Of a stretch of 64,000 nt of DNA, positions 35,660 through 48,059 are shown one piece after another. The notes beneath the pieces were generated by a model. It did no database searches. It worked only from the letters and a program-made list of their open reading frames with translations, and was not told the DNA's origin. The stretch is from Prostheceraeus crozeri (taxonomy: Eukaryota > Platyhelminthes > Polycladida > Euryleptidae). A program made the position numbers and the translations under genes. Within the stretch, counting starts at the first letter, position 1. Every line of letters begins with the position of its first letter. Where the stretch lies: contig CAJQUW010000597.1 in assembly GCA_907163375.1 (NCBI GenBank), forward strand, positions 62,001-126,000, in the 5' to 3' direction.

Positions 35660-37240
35660 CTAAGGAATGGTTTTCCGCAACTCATCTATTTGGTGATTGA
35701 GAATTTGAACAGCAGATGACATATCCACCGTGAGCTGCCTTTTAGCTTCAGCGGCTTTTCGCTTCGCAGCACGAGCTTCCCTTTGCTTATCTTCGTCTTC
35801 CACTTTCGACAAAGCAACTTTGTAAGCCTTGTTAGCTTTTCTGAAATATTTTCTCATCTCAGACGTTATCTCAATATTCAACACACCTCCAGCATGATTA
35901 ATTGCATCTCGAACAATGCGCTGTGCCACTAGCGAAGGTTCTTTTAAATTATCAGATAATAAATTCTCGTTAATAGAGAACCCCCTTTCAACGAAAGCAT
36001 TTCCGTGAGAAGTAATCAAAGAAATCCTTATGACATGTCTCAAATCGTGTTCACCTACATCACTCAATAAATGCTCGTACAAGTCATCGAGTCTTTCATC
36101 TTTGTGCTCTTTCATGTAATCAACGTTATCAGAATATTGATAGGAAGGAAATGAATTGATATTTGGCTTTATCGGCTTCTACAAGTGATATTCTGTTAGC
36201 AACCGTAAGAAGTTCCAAAAGATCTCTGAAGTTTTCTTTAGCCGCGTCTACTGAATTCAAAATCAGCTGTGGCGAGAGAGAACTTAATGCTTTAGTAAGT
36301 GGGTATGAAAGAGGGCTTTTCTCGAGTATCTTGGAACACAACTTTATCACAAACGTTTGACAGTCATACATGAACTTCAACTTCAAAGTCTCTCCATTCT
36401 TTATTCCGACAATTTTGTTTAAGGCAACCGCAGCACCGACGCCAACGTCGACTGAAATGGCATTTTTGATGTTTGAGACATTCTCAAGATCAGTTTTTGT
36501 CAGTTCGCCATTCAAAGATGCAACGTGTGTAGTTGTCACTACTTTGGACAAAAGTTTGCTTAAGATATCAAACAATGTTTGATACATCATCGGAGCAACT
36601 GGTGATGAAGTTTGGAAAAAGGATCTTGAAGGGAGTTCTGTAGAGTATTGAAACTCTCAGTCTTTGGCTTAGGCTTTATCTCTGAACAGAACTGCCGTAA
36701 CTGTGGAACAATGGAAAGAAAACGACGAATAACAGGAGAATTTTCGAGCCACCTATGTCCACAAAATTTTTTAGGAAAGTTTTCTGATTTTGTTATTGCT
36801 TGGAAATCAACTCGGCGAGCTGGGGAATCTTTAAACAGTTTACAAGCAGCTTTCACAATTTTATTTACTTGCCACTGAGTAACGTTATGTGCGGTTTGAT
36901 AAGCACCGTGTATTACATGCAATCCACAATTTCCAACTTCAAATAACTTCGGGGAAGTCTCATTCATTTCTAACTCTGCCTTCAGCCTTTTCATGAACGA
37001 AATGTTTACGTTTGGTCATCCAGAGACACCTGCAGTAACTTGTTTAGCTCTAAGCATACAAGGGCATCCCTAAAGTGAGACATCAGATCGACGGCTGCCG
37101 TATGGCCGAGAAATCGAGAAGTCAAATATCTTGTCTCAACTTTTTTGGTCTCTGTCGAAAAGAAATCAGAAAATCCATTTGACTATGTTGGCTCACACAA
37201 TTAAGACTCATCAATGCAAATAACAAAAACTTCCAGTGAC
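35660..37240 (-). pseudogene. hAT-type transposase of the second element, several frameshifts
   Basis: Fragments in changing frames, in order: VICIDESLNCVSQHSQMD (first catalytic Asp region), VETRYLTSRFLGHTAAVDLM, LLQVSLDD with PNVN in the next frame (second Asp), then from 36994 MKRLKAELEMN, CGLHVIHGAYQ, FCGHRWLEN (Trp), VEADKAKYQF, and finally GNAFVERGFSINENLL, the hAT C-terminal Glu/dimerisation block, with a charged coiled-coil-like tail EDEDKQREARAAKRK. At least three frame changes and a stop interrupt it, so it is dead. The family is the one with FDESLN...MDGPNVN...ERGFS, common in marine invertebrates and fish. Confidence 0.8.
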
Positions 37241-37648
37241 TTAGTTTCTTTGTTGAGAACCTCTTTGAAATACGGAGCTAGTTCATATAATCATAAGCCG
37301 TGGAGTACGCAGCTTTTGATGGCCCTAATGACATTCTCTCTGCAATTTCAGATTCCTGAAACATTTTCCTAAAAATGGACTGTAAGTTCTTGCAACTGTT
37401 GTACGAAAAACTGTTAGCGTTCATATTTAGCACCCACAAAATTTCTGTTATATGAATGATATATAATATATGCGTAAAAATAACTGTGAATTATTCATGT
37501 AATACGTTCTGTAGTTCAGGATTCTTGCACCCCAAGTAGGCCTACTGGTACAACCGTTCTTTCATGTTCTTGATGAGAAATCCCAGGTTAAGCATGGCAA
37601 TCCCCTGAATTTCCCAGGTTTCCCAGGTTGGTATGAACCATGTGTGGA

Positions 37649-40112
37649 TTACGATCGTAACTCGATCTAAGACTAATCAAGAACACATATATCGCAGCGA
37701 TAATTGATGCTCGACATCATTTCATCTCACCACATCTTCATTATCTTCTAAGAGAGGTTCAGCAGACATCGGCTGCAGTCGAGATTACATGTTCTCTATT
37801 AAAAAAGTTGCTGCGCAATTTTTTACCTGACAATGTCAATAAATATTTGCTGCCTGTGTAGCCACCGCGATACTTAAAACATTGTGAGGAGAAAGCTTTA
37901 ATTGTCTAAGGCTTGGTTTTTCCTGACAGCCTTCGGTTTCTTTCTAAAATATGCATTTTAATCATATTCAAATCTAATTAGTGAATTCCGCTGAATTCAG
38001 ATGAAATAATCATAAGGTCAATTTTTTGAATCTGCAAACTCTAGAAGTATGTACCATTAGGAATAGAAAAGATTCGGTCTAGTATTTTTAAGCATTGCTT
38101 AATCTTTTAAGTAGCGCAAAATCAGGTAAATGAATAAATTGAGTGAAACTGTTCCAAATTTTATCGAATATTGAAAAAATATGTCATTTAAAAGGTTGAC
38201 ACGAGTACAATTCAATGGTGATAATCTAAATTCTGAATGAGAGAGAAAATTAAATTCTAAATATTACGTAGTTTCAGCTATATGTATAGGTGAATGAGTT
38301 TACCAACACTTCATACTTTGAAATCTGCTGAACACAACTCACCAGGCACAACCTATGCGCTCTGTCAAATTAACTAAACATAACTTTTTACACGGCACTA
38401 AGTTTATTGAAACTGAGCATCCTCATCAACAAAATAATCATGTCAGATGTTTTTAGCAAATAGTTTTTGGAAAAATTATTAGTACTGCATAATTTTGTAC
38501 ACTCAACGAATACTAAAATCCATAAATCATGAAAAACCTGATGGGCAGTTCAAACTGTCCGTCAATATTCATTAACAATTCTGTCGTCTTCATGTTGAAA
38601 TCCTGCATTAAAGAAAACGTCCAATTTCCTTTCGCAAGGCCTGGTGCCACAACTGACACCTAACAAAATGAAAAAGGAAGCTGTAGAAGTAAGTTGTATC
38701 TCAGTGTCTATGACACACACTCAGCCTGACTTATGAACCCAGAAAGAGACGGTTGCAAGTTCGATTTTACCATGGTGATCATTTTTACTTGGTTACTTTT
38801 TTGGCAGTTGTGGATTGAATGCATATTTGATCCATGTCACGATTGTGCTGACGAAGGTCAGTGTTGGATTTCTGCATCTCAGTCATCCCGATGTACGATC
38901 ATAAATAGAACTGCCGAAAATATTCGATCATGAATAGCTTGGTGCTGTTTTTCATCAACAAAAATGAAATGCATGCCAAAATAATCTATGGAATGGTAAG
39001 CAAAGTTTCATGTGGCATATCATGTTAAATTGAACTCAAAAATTGCTTTTGAAAATGTGGTGATATTTTGTGCAATGATATATTTAAAGTCTGTATAATC
39101 ATTGGATATTAAACATATATATATTATGATATGTTTGAAGTCCAGGGGTCCCAGCGCCATGAGGAAAATATTATGATTCTTTATGATAAATTATTTGGTA
39201 TTCATTTATTCTAAATTTTATGCTTTCAAATATTCGATACCGTCTGAAATTATCTCACATGAAGGAATTAAGCAAGATTAGTCCATTTACTATGTGGTAG
39301 CATTTATTCACCATTGACTTTGACTATACATCATCTTTCATGTGTGTCTGCGCAACGAGAATTTAGATTGGAAAATTTAAATCGGAAGAATTTGGAAAAT
39401 TCTAAAAACACGTATCTATTTTAAATAGGCATGTTTTTCATCCTACATCCAACGAGCATTTTGAAGGCTATTAAATCACAAAATGACAGTTATACAGTAA
39501 TATAGTAACATGACACAACACAATATCACAGTTGACATAATATTCCTGATATCATTGGTTCTTAAATTATGTTGCCTATTTCAATTGCAACATCTTTTTA
39601 TTTCTATGAGACTAAAGCATTCATAAAACTATCGTGAAGACTTTGCATCGAATATCTCTATTATATGATATTTCTGCCTAAAGATTTGAAATGCGCTTGA
39701 AAACAAGAAAGTTCATGCAATTTTGAGAACTTAGAGATCATGTATTTAAAACTCATTCAGAGATATGACGATTTCACATGACTACAGCTTGCTCAGCGCA
39801 GCATTGGCTGTGTATGGCCTAGCGATCTTTTGGTTGAGGTCGAGGGCCCAAAGTATCATTGGAAATAGGCAGGAAGAGTATCCGGACTTGAAGTACCTCA
39901 ACGGTCCACAAAAGTCTGACAACGTCAGTACCGTCCAAGCCCCCAGTATGGAAGGTAGTGACATTAACGCGTCGATTTTTCTTCGCTAATTAAACCTTGC
40001 ATCTTCAGTAAAAACTAAGTCTATCTAAAAAAACAGCCACGCAGACACACTGTTATAAAACCCATAAACATGGGCCCCATAATCTCTCCACGTCAAGGAA
40101 CTCATACCGATA
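37649..40112. other. no recognised gene
   Basis: AT-rich. The frame 39765-39989 (+) begins with a hydrophobic stretch (LLSAALAVYGLAIFWL) and is followed by NRQEEYPDLKYL and TVQAPSMEG|GTAGTG. It is related to 9500-9700 (see there). It might be a first exon of a small membrane protein or part of a repeat; I do not recognise it. Confidence 0.35.
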
Positions 40113-40928
40113 CAGTGCACTCCGGATAAGCCGGAATTCCGCTTTACGGGAGAAAAATCAAGAAACATTTGCAAAACTTATAGAACGCTGAGGTAAAGAT
40201 AGAGAGTTTTCAGGTCATATTATTTTTGCATTCTTAATAATTTAACTCTTTGTGGATAGCTAGATTTGAACGTCTGCATTAAGTGATTTCCGTTTTGTTT
40301 CAACCAAAACCGTATTCTTTTTCTTGCCACTTGTTGTCCTCATGCACTGTGGCAGTGCAGCGCAACAAAAAAATCATTTCGTGCTTCCAGGACACGGTTG
40401 CATCGGATGAGAAGGAAAGCGATGTTATAATTAAATCTTCGTTTACATTTTAGTCAGTAAGAAGCAGTCTAATGCATCTACATTTTTTACAAGCAATTGC
40501 TGTTCGTCTATTTATGCAGAATTTCCAAGAATTCATTTATATGCCAGTTGACAGCGCCGTGTGCCAACGAGCTCACACGCACTCAGTCTTAAGGCGACGA
40601 CTCAACTACTCAGGACTTCTGAAATCCCCCGAAAAAAAAACAGTTGAGAAGTTTCAACTATTGTTTCGTGTTTTTGAAGCTCTTTAACAAATGTATGTAA
40701 TAGATAGACACAGATGTTTTTCTATCTTAAACCCTAAAACGGGATGGCATTGGGAGCCTGCATGCCCAGGTACAAGCATTACTATCAATAGTATAGCGAA
40801 ATATTAGCTCACATAGTAATTGTTGTGTAAAATGAGATCTAACATTGCCACTTCGCTTAAGCGGGATCTTTGGACAAGCGGTAGAGAAATCTCGCTCATA
40901 AACAGTCTCGCTTATCCCTAGTGCGCAG
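40113..40928. mobile_element. pogo/Tigger-like non-autonomous DNA transposon (816 bp)
   Basis: Flanked by TA on both sides (40111-40112 and 40929-40930). Left end CAGTGCACTCCGGATAAG; right end, on the complement, CTGCGCACTAGGGATAAGC. Subterminal GCTTAAGCGGGAT and CTCGCTTATCC blocks repeat the theme, as in Tigger elements. No transposase frame inside. It is a different family from the element at 2111-2871. Confidence 0.65.
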
Positions 40929-40930
40929 TA

Positions 40931-43900
40931 AATACAAACTCAGAAGATTCATCTAGTAATACAGGCGCATTGAGTCTAAACAAATGCTATTTTGAAAACT
41001 ACGTTGGCCTACATGTAAATTGGTATGAGATTTTTGCAATCCCAAACAGTCAGTGTACTTTAACAACGCAATGGTAGAAATCTCGCATCGAACTTCCGCT
41101 CTAGTAGGCTACACTTTGTGTGTCAGGCTGAGATGGAAACTTACTGTAGTCTACCGGAATCAAATGAAGTGTAGACAAAGCAAAATGTAAACCAAAGTTT
41201 TCTTTAAGCAGCACTATGGAGATGGTGCTTTGTAAACAAATGAATAAGCCTTTCTCTCACAAATATAATTTGATCACTATGTGTATTAAATGCACATGTA
41301 CAGTACGTAGCTTTGTAGCAAATGCCAAGAGAACAGGATCGAATATCCTGAAAAAAAATAGTGCCACCTTTCTCGGACAAGTCCTTCAAGCCTCTCTCGA
41401 AAAGATTCTAAAGAAATTAAAATAGTAATCAGCTGAATAATTGAAATGAGTTTCAATTATTTAAAGTTAAGAGCACGTACATAAAAATTCAATGCTGCAA
41501 TTCTCTTTCATACATAAAAATCTTTGCTTAGTCACACAATGATATGCGATTATTAAGCATACTTTCCGAGTTTGATTATGTTTTATGAAATTTCCTGGAT
41601 TTTGGCAATTCTATGATTTTTGGCGAAATTAAATTTTGTGATAATTTCATGATTTCATGAGAAAACATGAATAATAGACAATAGTAAAATATGACAACTT
41701 TTCAACTGATACAAAAGAGCAAATGAACTGAAATCTGTGACATCCTAGAATGTGTACAACGGCGTTAATTTCATAGCATTAGTTATCATTCTTTCATGTG
41801 AACTGTTGTGCTGGTAAAACTTGCTGACAACTTTTTCAACTGCGTGGTTAACCTGGCGGCTGCAGTGATGCTGTCACGACGAGTTGTGTGGAAGGAAGAA
41901 TTTTGTTGAGCTCCATCGAATTCCTACGAATGGCAACATTCCCTCAGAGCTCAAAGCCATGTTTTCAAGGTGTGTGTACAAAGTGTAATGATTTATACCA
42001 CTGAAACGTGATCAATCACAAATGAGAACCTCTATCGCTTTAGCGGCAGCAACGCAATGATCTGGTGGATTTGTTCTACACGGTAAGCTGATCGGGTTCC
42101 TTGCCCCCAGTTTATTTCAGGGAGCGGCTTGGCATCCATCCATTGGAATCTGTTATTCGATGGGGGTAGACAGGACTCCGTTGGCATGGTTATGTCAACA
42201 GAAGAGCTATTGGCCTCAAAAGTAATGACTATTGATGTAGAAGGACGTGCAAACCTAAGGAACGGCCAAAGAGGTGGTGCGACAATGTGCAAGCCGACTT
42301 CAGGATAGGAGCCTTGAGCGTATCAACATTCAAGATCGGAAAGTGGGTAGATCCGCCAGCACCAACTCTCGCTGCACTGGCAACGTACAGCAAATGGAGA
42401 GAACTGAACTGTAGATAAATAATTTTTCAGAGCAGAAAAGCAACAGTGATTTCATCGCAAACAACTTTTTCGACTTTGAAGAAGCAAAAATCTCACAATG
42501 CGTCGATACCTGTCACTTTCCGAGCACTGTCAGCCGCAAAATGCAGATTATAATATATCCTAAAATATAGACTTCAGAAGCTCTGACTGCTTGTAGGATG
42601 CAACATATAAATAGATCAATTAATTTAAATTCATTAGGCTAATACAAAGGAGGTTAGGTTAGTAATAAATCAGAACTTTCTGATAAGCAAATTTTCATGA
42701 CACATGCCAAGTAAACTGAAAGAAAATTTCATAATGTAGGATGGTGCACACGTTTCATAAGATATCAAAGACAAACAAAATTAAACTGATGATTACGGAT
42801 GTTGACATGTTATTGTCACATTTGGTTTCCTTCAAAAGTTCGTGCACGTGATTTCTCATATCATGGCCTCATGAGAACTCTTCTGTATCGTGCTTGATCT
42901 GCTGCCCACAACACGGAGTAGAATTTTGAGTGGATTTCATAGACATCACAAATCCAATCTTTGCTTATGCCATAGAGAATCTATTTCATCATGCTCATTG
43001 GCGTTTCATCGCACCATTTGATTGATGGCTTTGACCCTAAATATGTCTAACACCATTTGTCAAGCCTCTTTGCTTCCTTGAAACACAGATCCTAGAAAAG
43101 CGAAGGCCGGCTGTGAAGATTGATGGTACGTTCAGCATTGGTCAAGCAGGTATGTACTTCATTCTACGCATTTTACATTCACTAAATTACTAACTCTATG
43201 ATTAAATTTCCTCTCTTGGTCATCTTCTATGTAACCGATTCTGTTGATGCTGTTGAGCCCATGGTCAAACCAGTTAGACTATGTTCCTCATTTCAACACA
43301 GGAATATGATGTCATGGTGCAAACTGCAACCTCTGTTCCCACAACCATTTCGAGGGGTGCAACAAAGGGTAAAAAATGACGTTTCCACTAGTGTTGATTT
43401 CGGCCGTATGTGGACATTCCCAGCTGAACATAGAGCAAGTGAATTTTACCTTCCTTCTAACCAACAGCAAAAGGTATATCACAGTATGGTCTACTCAATG
43501 AGCAGGTTGTCCCTCAGAGAAGGTGACTGTATGCATAGAATAGAGCAGAGAGCAGATTAAAGATAGCACACTCGATGGAAAATAACATAGATAAAGTTCT
43601 TTAGAAAAGAAATAGTTAACTATTTATCTCTATCTGTTATATTTTCTTGCTACTTTATAAATTTTCAAAATGCAATCAGCTGTGCAATTCACAGAAATCG
43701 TCATGTTGAATCATTTTCTTTGATTTTCCTGTTCCGTTTGTAAAATATTATCTCAAAAATAAGTATTTTCTCAGAGGAAAAAGTCTTCAAAAAGACAAAT
43801 GTGTTCAGCATATTTCAGATAGTTCAGAATAACTAAACAAGTTGCGTCAACGCTTGTTGACGGATATTGAATACTGATAATGTAGGTTTTGGTTCGGAAT

Positions 43901-44915
43901 CTTCTTCAAATTCCTTGCTTGATCTAATAAATAGAGGTGTTGAATGAAAAGGAGCTCTTGCTTTGCATTCTGGCTCAATCCCGACGTGTCAAAACTGGTT
44001 CTTTTCAATGGAAATATAGTGAACTTGCGAAAAGGATTCTACTAGTTACCTACATTGTGTGATTATATTTTGTGATATTCTGTATTTGTCTTTAAGTAGG
44101 TTGAAAGTCTAAAATATGCTTAATAAGAAAGCAGCCTTTTTCATCAGCAGTGTCTCGATGTGATTTATCTTCGCAGACTTGTTTGACAATTTGACACCGC
44201 ATTAGGTCGGTCTGACTTGCCAGTGTATATTGTCGAAGGAAAAAACGGCTTCCATTGCAACTACTTTGATATGGTTTTGAAAGTTGATGCTCACTAAACG
44301 AAATGTTTACCTGAATCATTTACCTCCATATCACCTTAGAAATTTGCCTTGAAATCAGATTATATTTATTTTGTTCAACAGGGAGTTTAAGGCCATGTTT
44401 ACTCCGTCGCTAAATCACGTGCGAATAACCAATTGCCTTAGTGAATTATTCACACACAACGTGCGGAACGGGAATTGTTGTTTGGATGCATGAGAAGTAG
44501 AGAAAAGCTTCATGCTGATCCTATCTTCTTGATGGTGGAGACCCGGACGTTGGTCATAGCCGACGGAACTACAGGCTCGTTATACACTAGCAACCTTGTG
44601 TACGAGGTGCTGCAGTCGGGAATGTTGCTAGAAGCATCCTGGTGAACGTGTAACACCATAAATGTGTGAAGATTAGAGAATTCAAAATACTCATCTTTCA
44701 CAACTATGGCTGCCGTACTCTCCTGTTTCATTCATTTTGGATTCAGTTTCGCTATCTGTTGAGGAAAAAAGTATATATGTTGGCATCAACCACAAATAAT
44801 TACCTCAGTAATAATGAAAAGAACCAATGCCAACCACATCAAAACTGTCTAACGAACTGAGCACAATTGTTCCAAGGAAGGTGAGATAGTGTCAGGAACC
44901 TTGTCTGAAAATGTG
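40931..44915. other. no confirmed gene; scattered remnants
   Basis: At about 42225-42420 (+) the frame reads RPKRWCDNVQADFRIGAL and ends KWRELNCR-stop. This resembles the C-terminus of RTE/CR1-type LINEs and is probably a decayed fragment. At 43089-43149 and 43302-43368 two stretches look like exons with consensus splice sites, but their phases do not join. Minus-strand frames at 44092-44319 and 44510-44731 have acceptor-like sequences before them but no recognised domain. Confidence 0.35.
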
Positions 44916-45640
44916 TTTACAAACAACAAGCAAAGTCAATACAAACTTGATAAAGTATATACAAGCACATCCATGACTTTGGAAATACAGAGGGTAGTAG
45001 AACCAAACTACACTTAGCACTTAACCACAACTACCAACCACCTAACCACCAACTACCAATCAAAAACAAGCATAACCATAGTGGCCAAGATATTCACTCA
45101 AGTAACGAAACCAGCTCCACAAAATAATGTTTATGATCCCAATGTATGCGCAATTCAGTTCCCATCCTCCTCTGGGCCCTGCAACGGCCACAGCAGGCTA
45201 TCAAAGGTGACCTAATTTCACGGATTTTGCAAAATTTGAATAGAAAAAATCTCCTCTAATCCGTGAAATTAGTTCACCTTTGATAGCCTGTTGTGGCCGT
45301 TGCAGGGCACGGAGAACGATGGGGACTGAATTGCGCATACATTGGAATCATTAACATTAGTTTTTGGTGTTGGTTGCGTAATTTGAGTGAATGGCTTGGT
45401 CGCTGTGGCTATGCTTGTTTTTGATTGGTAGTTGGTGATCCCATGATAATTTTTAATGAAAATGAATGTTTCTCTTGAGCGTTTTTTGTGCACGACTGAT
45501 CTCTATTTGGTATTGCGCCACCGCATAGGGTGTTGTTAAGTGCTGTGTGAAGTTTGGTTCTACTACCCTCTGTATTTCCAAAGTTATAGGTTTGCTTGTA
45601 CTTTATCAATTTTGTATTCTGGCTAGTTTTTTGTAACTAG
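44916..45640. repeat. large imperfect hairpin (foldback element)
   Basis: Two arms of about 300-380 bases are inverted copies of each other round a spacer of about 33 bases (45223-45255). Shared blocks include GGAAATACAGAGGGTAGTAG, CAATGTATGCGCAATTCAGT, CCTGCAACGGCCAC and CACGGATT at the inner ends. The right arm has about 80 extra bases. Similarity falls toward the outside, so the limits are approximate. No coding sequence or clear target duplication. Confidence 0.8.
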
Positions 45641-45954
45641 CCTCTGAAAACCCACCTGTTTCTCCCGTCTGCTTTGTCGAACTGGTCTTTTAATTTTTGG
45701 TCTTTACTTCTTTTAATTACGATAGGGTTTTAATCAACTCTGACTTCCTGGTATGTGCTTCCTTATAGAGGTCATGCCTTTCATGACATTACTATTCCCA
45801 CTGTCCTTTTCTACAGTTCAGGAAAACGGATCATTAAATTCTAGTATCAACACTACCGATATAGAGACATCATCAATCTTTTCTTATAAGAAGCCAAAAG
45901 AGTAAAAGGGTAAAGAAACAATCATATCGTGGAGCCTAGTTCTTCGTTAGCGCT

Positions 45955-47810
45955 GTAGTGACTATCGTACCTGAGAAACTGAAATTTCGAGGAGTCTTAA
46001 AGTTACTTGTTTCTTGATGATAATGTTGTGAAATGGTCGACAAACTTTAACTCTTCCGTCTTTTCCTGGTCGAGGAAGAATTGAACTTATCAGAGGCGCA
46101 AGATGATTTTTATCCTCAGATACATAAGTAAGAGATCGATTGTTCAGCCCTTGAGCAATTGCCAAGCATGTTCGTAGATATTTACTATCCACTCTACCCT
46201 TTCCCAGGTTTTTTAAAAGCTTTTCATAATGTGAACCAGACGCTCCCACCATCCCACGAAAGAGCATTTGGTAGATTGAAAATCCAATGTATTCGCTGGA
46301 TCGAAGAGACTTCTCGAATTCTGTTACGATTCAATGTACCAAATAAATCAATGGTACCCACAAAGTTGTGACGATCAATCGATCATCACCACACATTTTT
46401 TCGGTCTGCCACAAGATGCGATAAATCTTTGAAGACCTGAAGAAGGCTTCAGTGCCGACGGAAGCAGCAGAATCCCGCAAATGTAAGACAACCTCAGCTT
46501 TTGTGTCATTCTCCAGTATCATCAGACTGGTCTAGTCAGCTCCAATTGTTTCTCCACATCGTTTACTCTATTATCTGGAAGAGAAGAAGGGCTAATTTGA
46601 TGGCTTTGAAGTAATACGTCTGCAATCAACACACGCTCGAATGAGATGTTGACAAGATTATCCGGATTGAAAGATCCACACTTTTCCTGAGTTGTGGCAT
46701 AAGTAATTATATTCCTCCGTGTCCAAAACTGGTGTGCTCTTCATTTTTCATTTGGTCTACTATCGGTCTACTTGTTCGGTTAATCAACTACATTGCTTGG
46801 CCACTTCAGTCGATGAAGTAGTTTGGCTCAGCCCTTAGCAATCCAATGTCGCCCTTTTGCAAACGCATGCTCTTGATTGCAAGTCTTGGAATTGATTCTT
46901 GAACTTCACGACAAATTATCAGCTCTACGCTGTTCATTTAATCCATCTTCATAAGGCCTTCTTGTTTATCAGATTTTCTGCTATTGTCTATGAATCTCCA
47001 AATCCATGCCGACATGACTCGAATATTCTAGAGGTATGCTGAGGAAGGAATCAAAGACATATCAATGTCAGGACTCTTTTTCATTGCATATGTCGCGAGA
47101 GTTTTCCTCTTTCCGAATCTATTAGACTCTCATCTTTTGGAATAACAGTATTTGGTCATCTGTTTCCTAATAATTAAACCCACTGAGGATCTCCCTCCAT
47201 CACGTAGCTAGAATTTTGTCAACAGAACTACCTCTGGATAGCTGGTCTACAGGATTCATCGATGCGTGCACATGATCTCATTCATCTACCGAACTTAGGG
47301 ATATAATTTTCTTTGTTGCGATTACTGACGAGGACATTCCAGTTTTGTTCATGACGAATCTATGCCATTGCAGTTACTGAGTTGGTCCGAAAAATGTGGC
47401 GTGATGTTTTCACCGTCAAAGGATTCTCGTATACTAATTGCTAATCTAGTGACGATTACACATCCCATTAATTCATTAATTCCAAGCGAGGGATCGTTGG
47501 TCGTTTTACACATGCTGGTGCAACTCGAACCTTTGCCTTCAATAGCTGTGTCGATATAACTTCGTCCTCTTCAGCTGGAATGAAGACTGCTACTCCAAAT
47601 GTATATTTGCTAGCGTCAGTGAAACAATGAAATTGATAGTAGGCTTCTATTAGTCCTCCAGGAGCATGCCTGGGAATCTTGATTTCTGATATCTTCTTGA
47701 AGTCTCTACATCTTCTCTTAATTAACTTCATTCAACTGATCATCCCAGCCAAATTTCTGACTCCAAAGATCCTGCATCTTTGCTTGAATTCAACTGTAAT
47801 ATGTCATGTG
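45955..47810 (-). mobile_element. BEL/Pao LTR-retrotransposon fossil
   Basis: Fossil of a BEL/Pao-type element on the minus strand, 5' to 3' from about 47810 to 45955. Recognisable parts are the end of the reverse transcriptase region (LWSQKFGWDDQLNEV), the RNase H-like region (YYQFHCFTDASKYTFGVAVF and PTIPRLELM), and the C-terminal part of the integrase region (NNRSLTYVSEDKNHLAP). No LTRs were seen, so the true ends are unknown. It is broken, with many interruptions, and looks old. Confidence 0.65.
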
Positions 47811-48059
47811 GGACCACAGATTTTTCTGATACTCGTGATTGATCGTATTGTCTGATAATGCTGATATATGCATAAACAGCGGATATTGTCATCTCCAATA
47901 TCAGGTACCCAAATTTTCCATTTTTTCAATTCTAGCATCCGAGGTCCTTTCGTCATTCGGAGGAAAATGACATAAATTGTTTTATGACCCAATGCTGTTA
48001 CACTATTTAATGCAGCGTCTACTTTATTCGAGAGTGAGCATACTTTTGTCATGCGCACA

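Larger units (their letters stand above)
34030..37642 (-). mobile_element. second hAT-superfamily transposon, broken, with nested LINE
   Basis: Inverted ends CATGGTTCATACCAA (left) and its complement (right), flanked by the 6-bp direct repeat TGTGGA (34024-34029 and 37643-37648). Both subterminal regions repeat TTTCCCAGG: about three units on the left and three or four on the right. The transposase remnant is on the minus strand (35660-37240). A LINE is inserted at 34149-35228. Without it the element would be about 2.5 kb. Confidence 0.82.

Noticed and set aside
41880-42420. Possible multi-exon gene (open stretch 41866-41970 with splice-like ends, and RPKRWCDNVQADFRIGAL downstream).
   Set aside because: The downstream part looks like the C-terminus of a LINE and the upstream part is unrecognised with no consistent phase; more likely a decayed repeat.
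43089-43368. Two exon-like stretches with good acceptors and donors (43089-43149 reading ILEKRRPAVKIDGTFSIGQA; 43302-43368 reading EYDVMVQTATSVPTTI).
   Set aside because: The only open phase of the first exon does not join the open phase of the second; the join meets a stop at once. Neither peptide is recognised.
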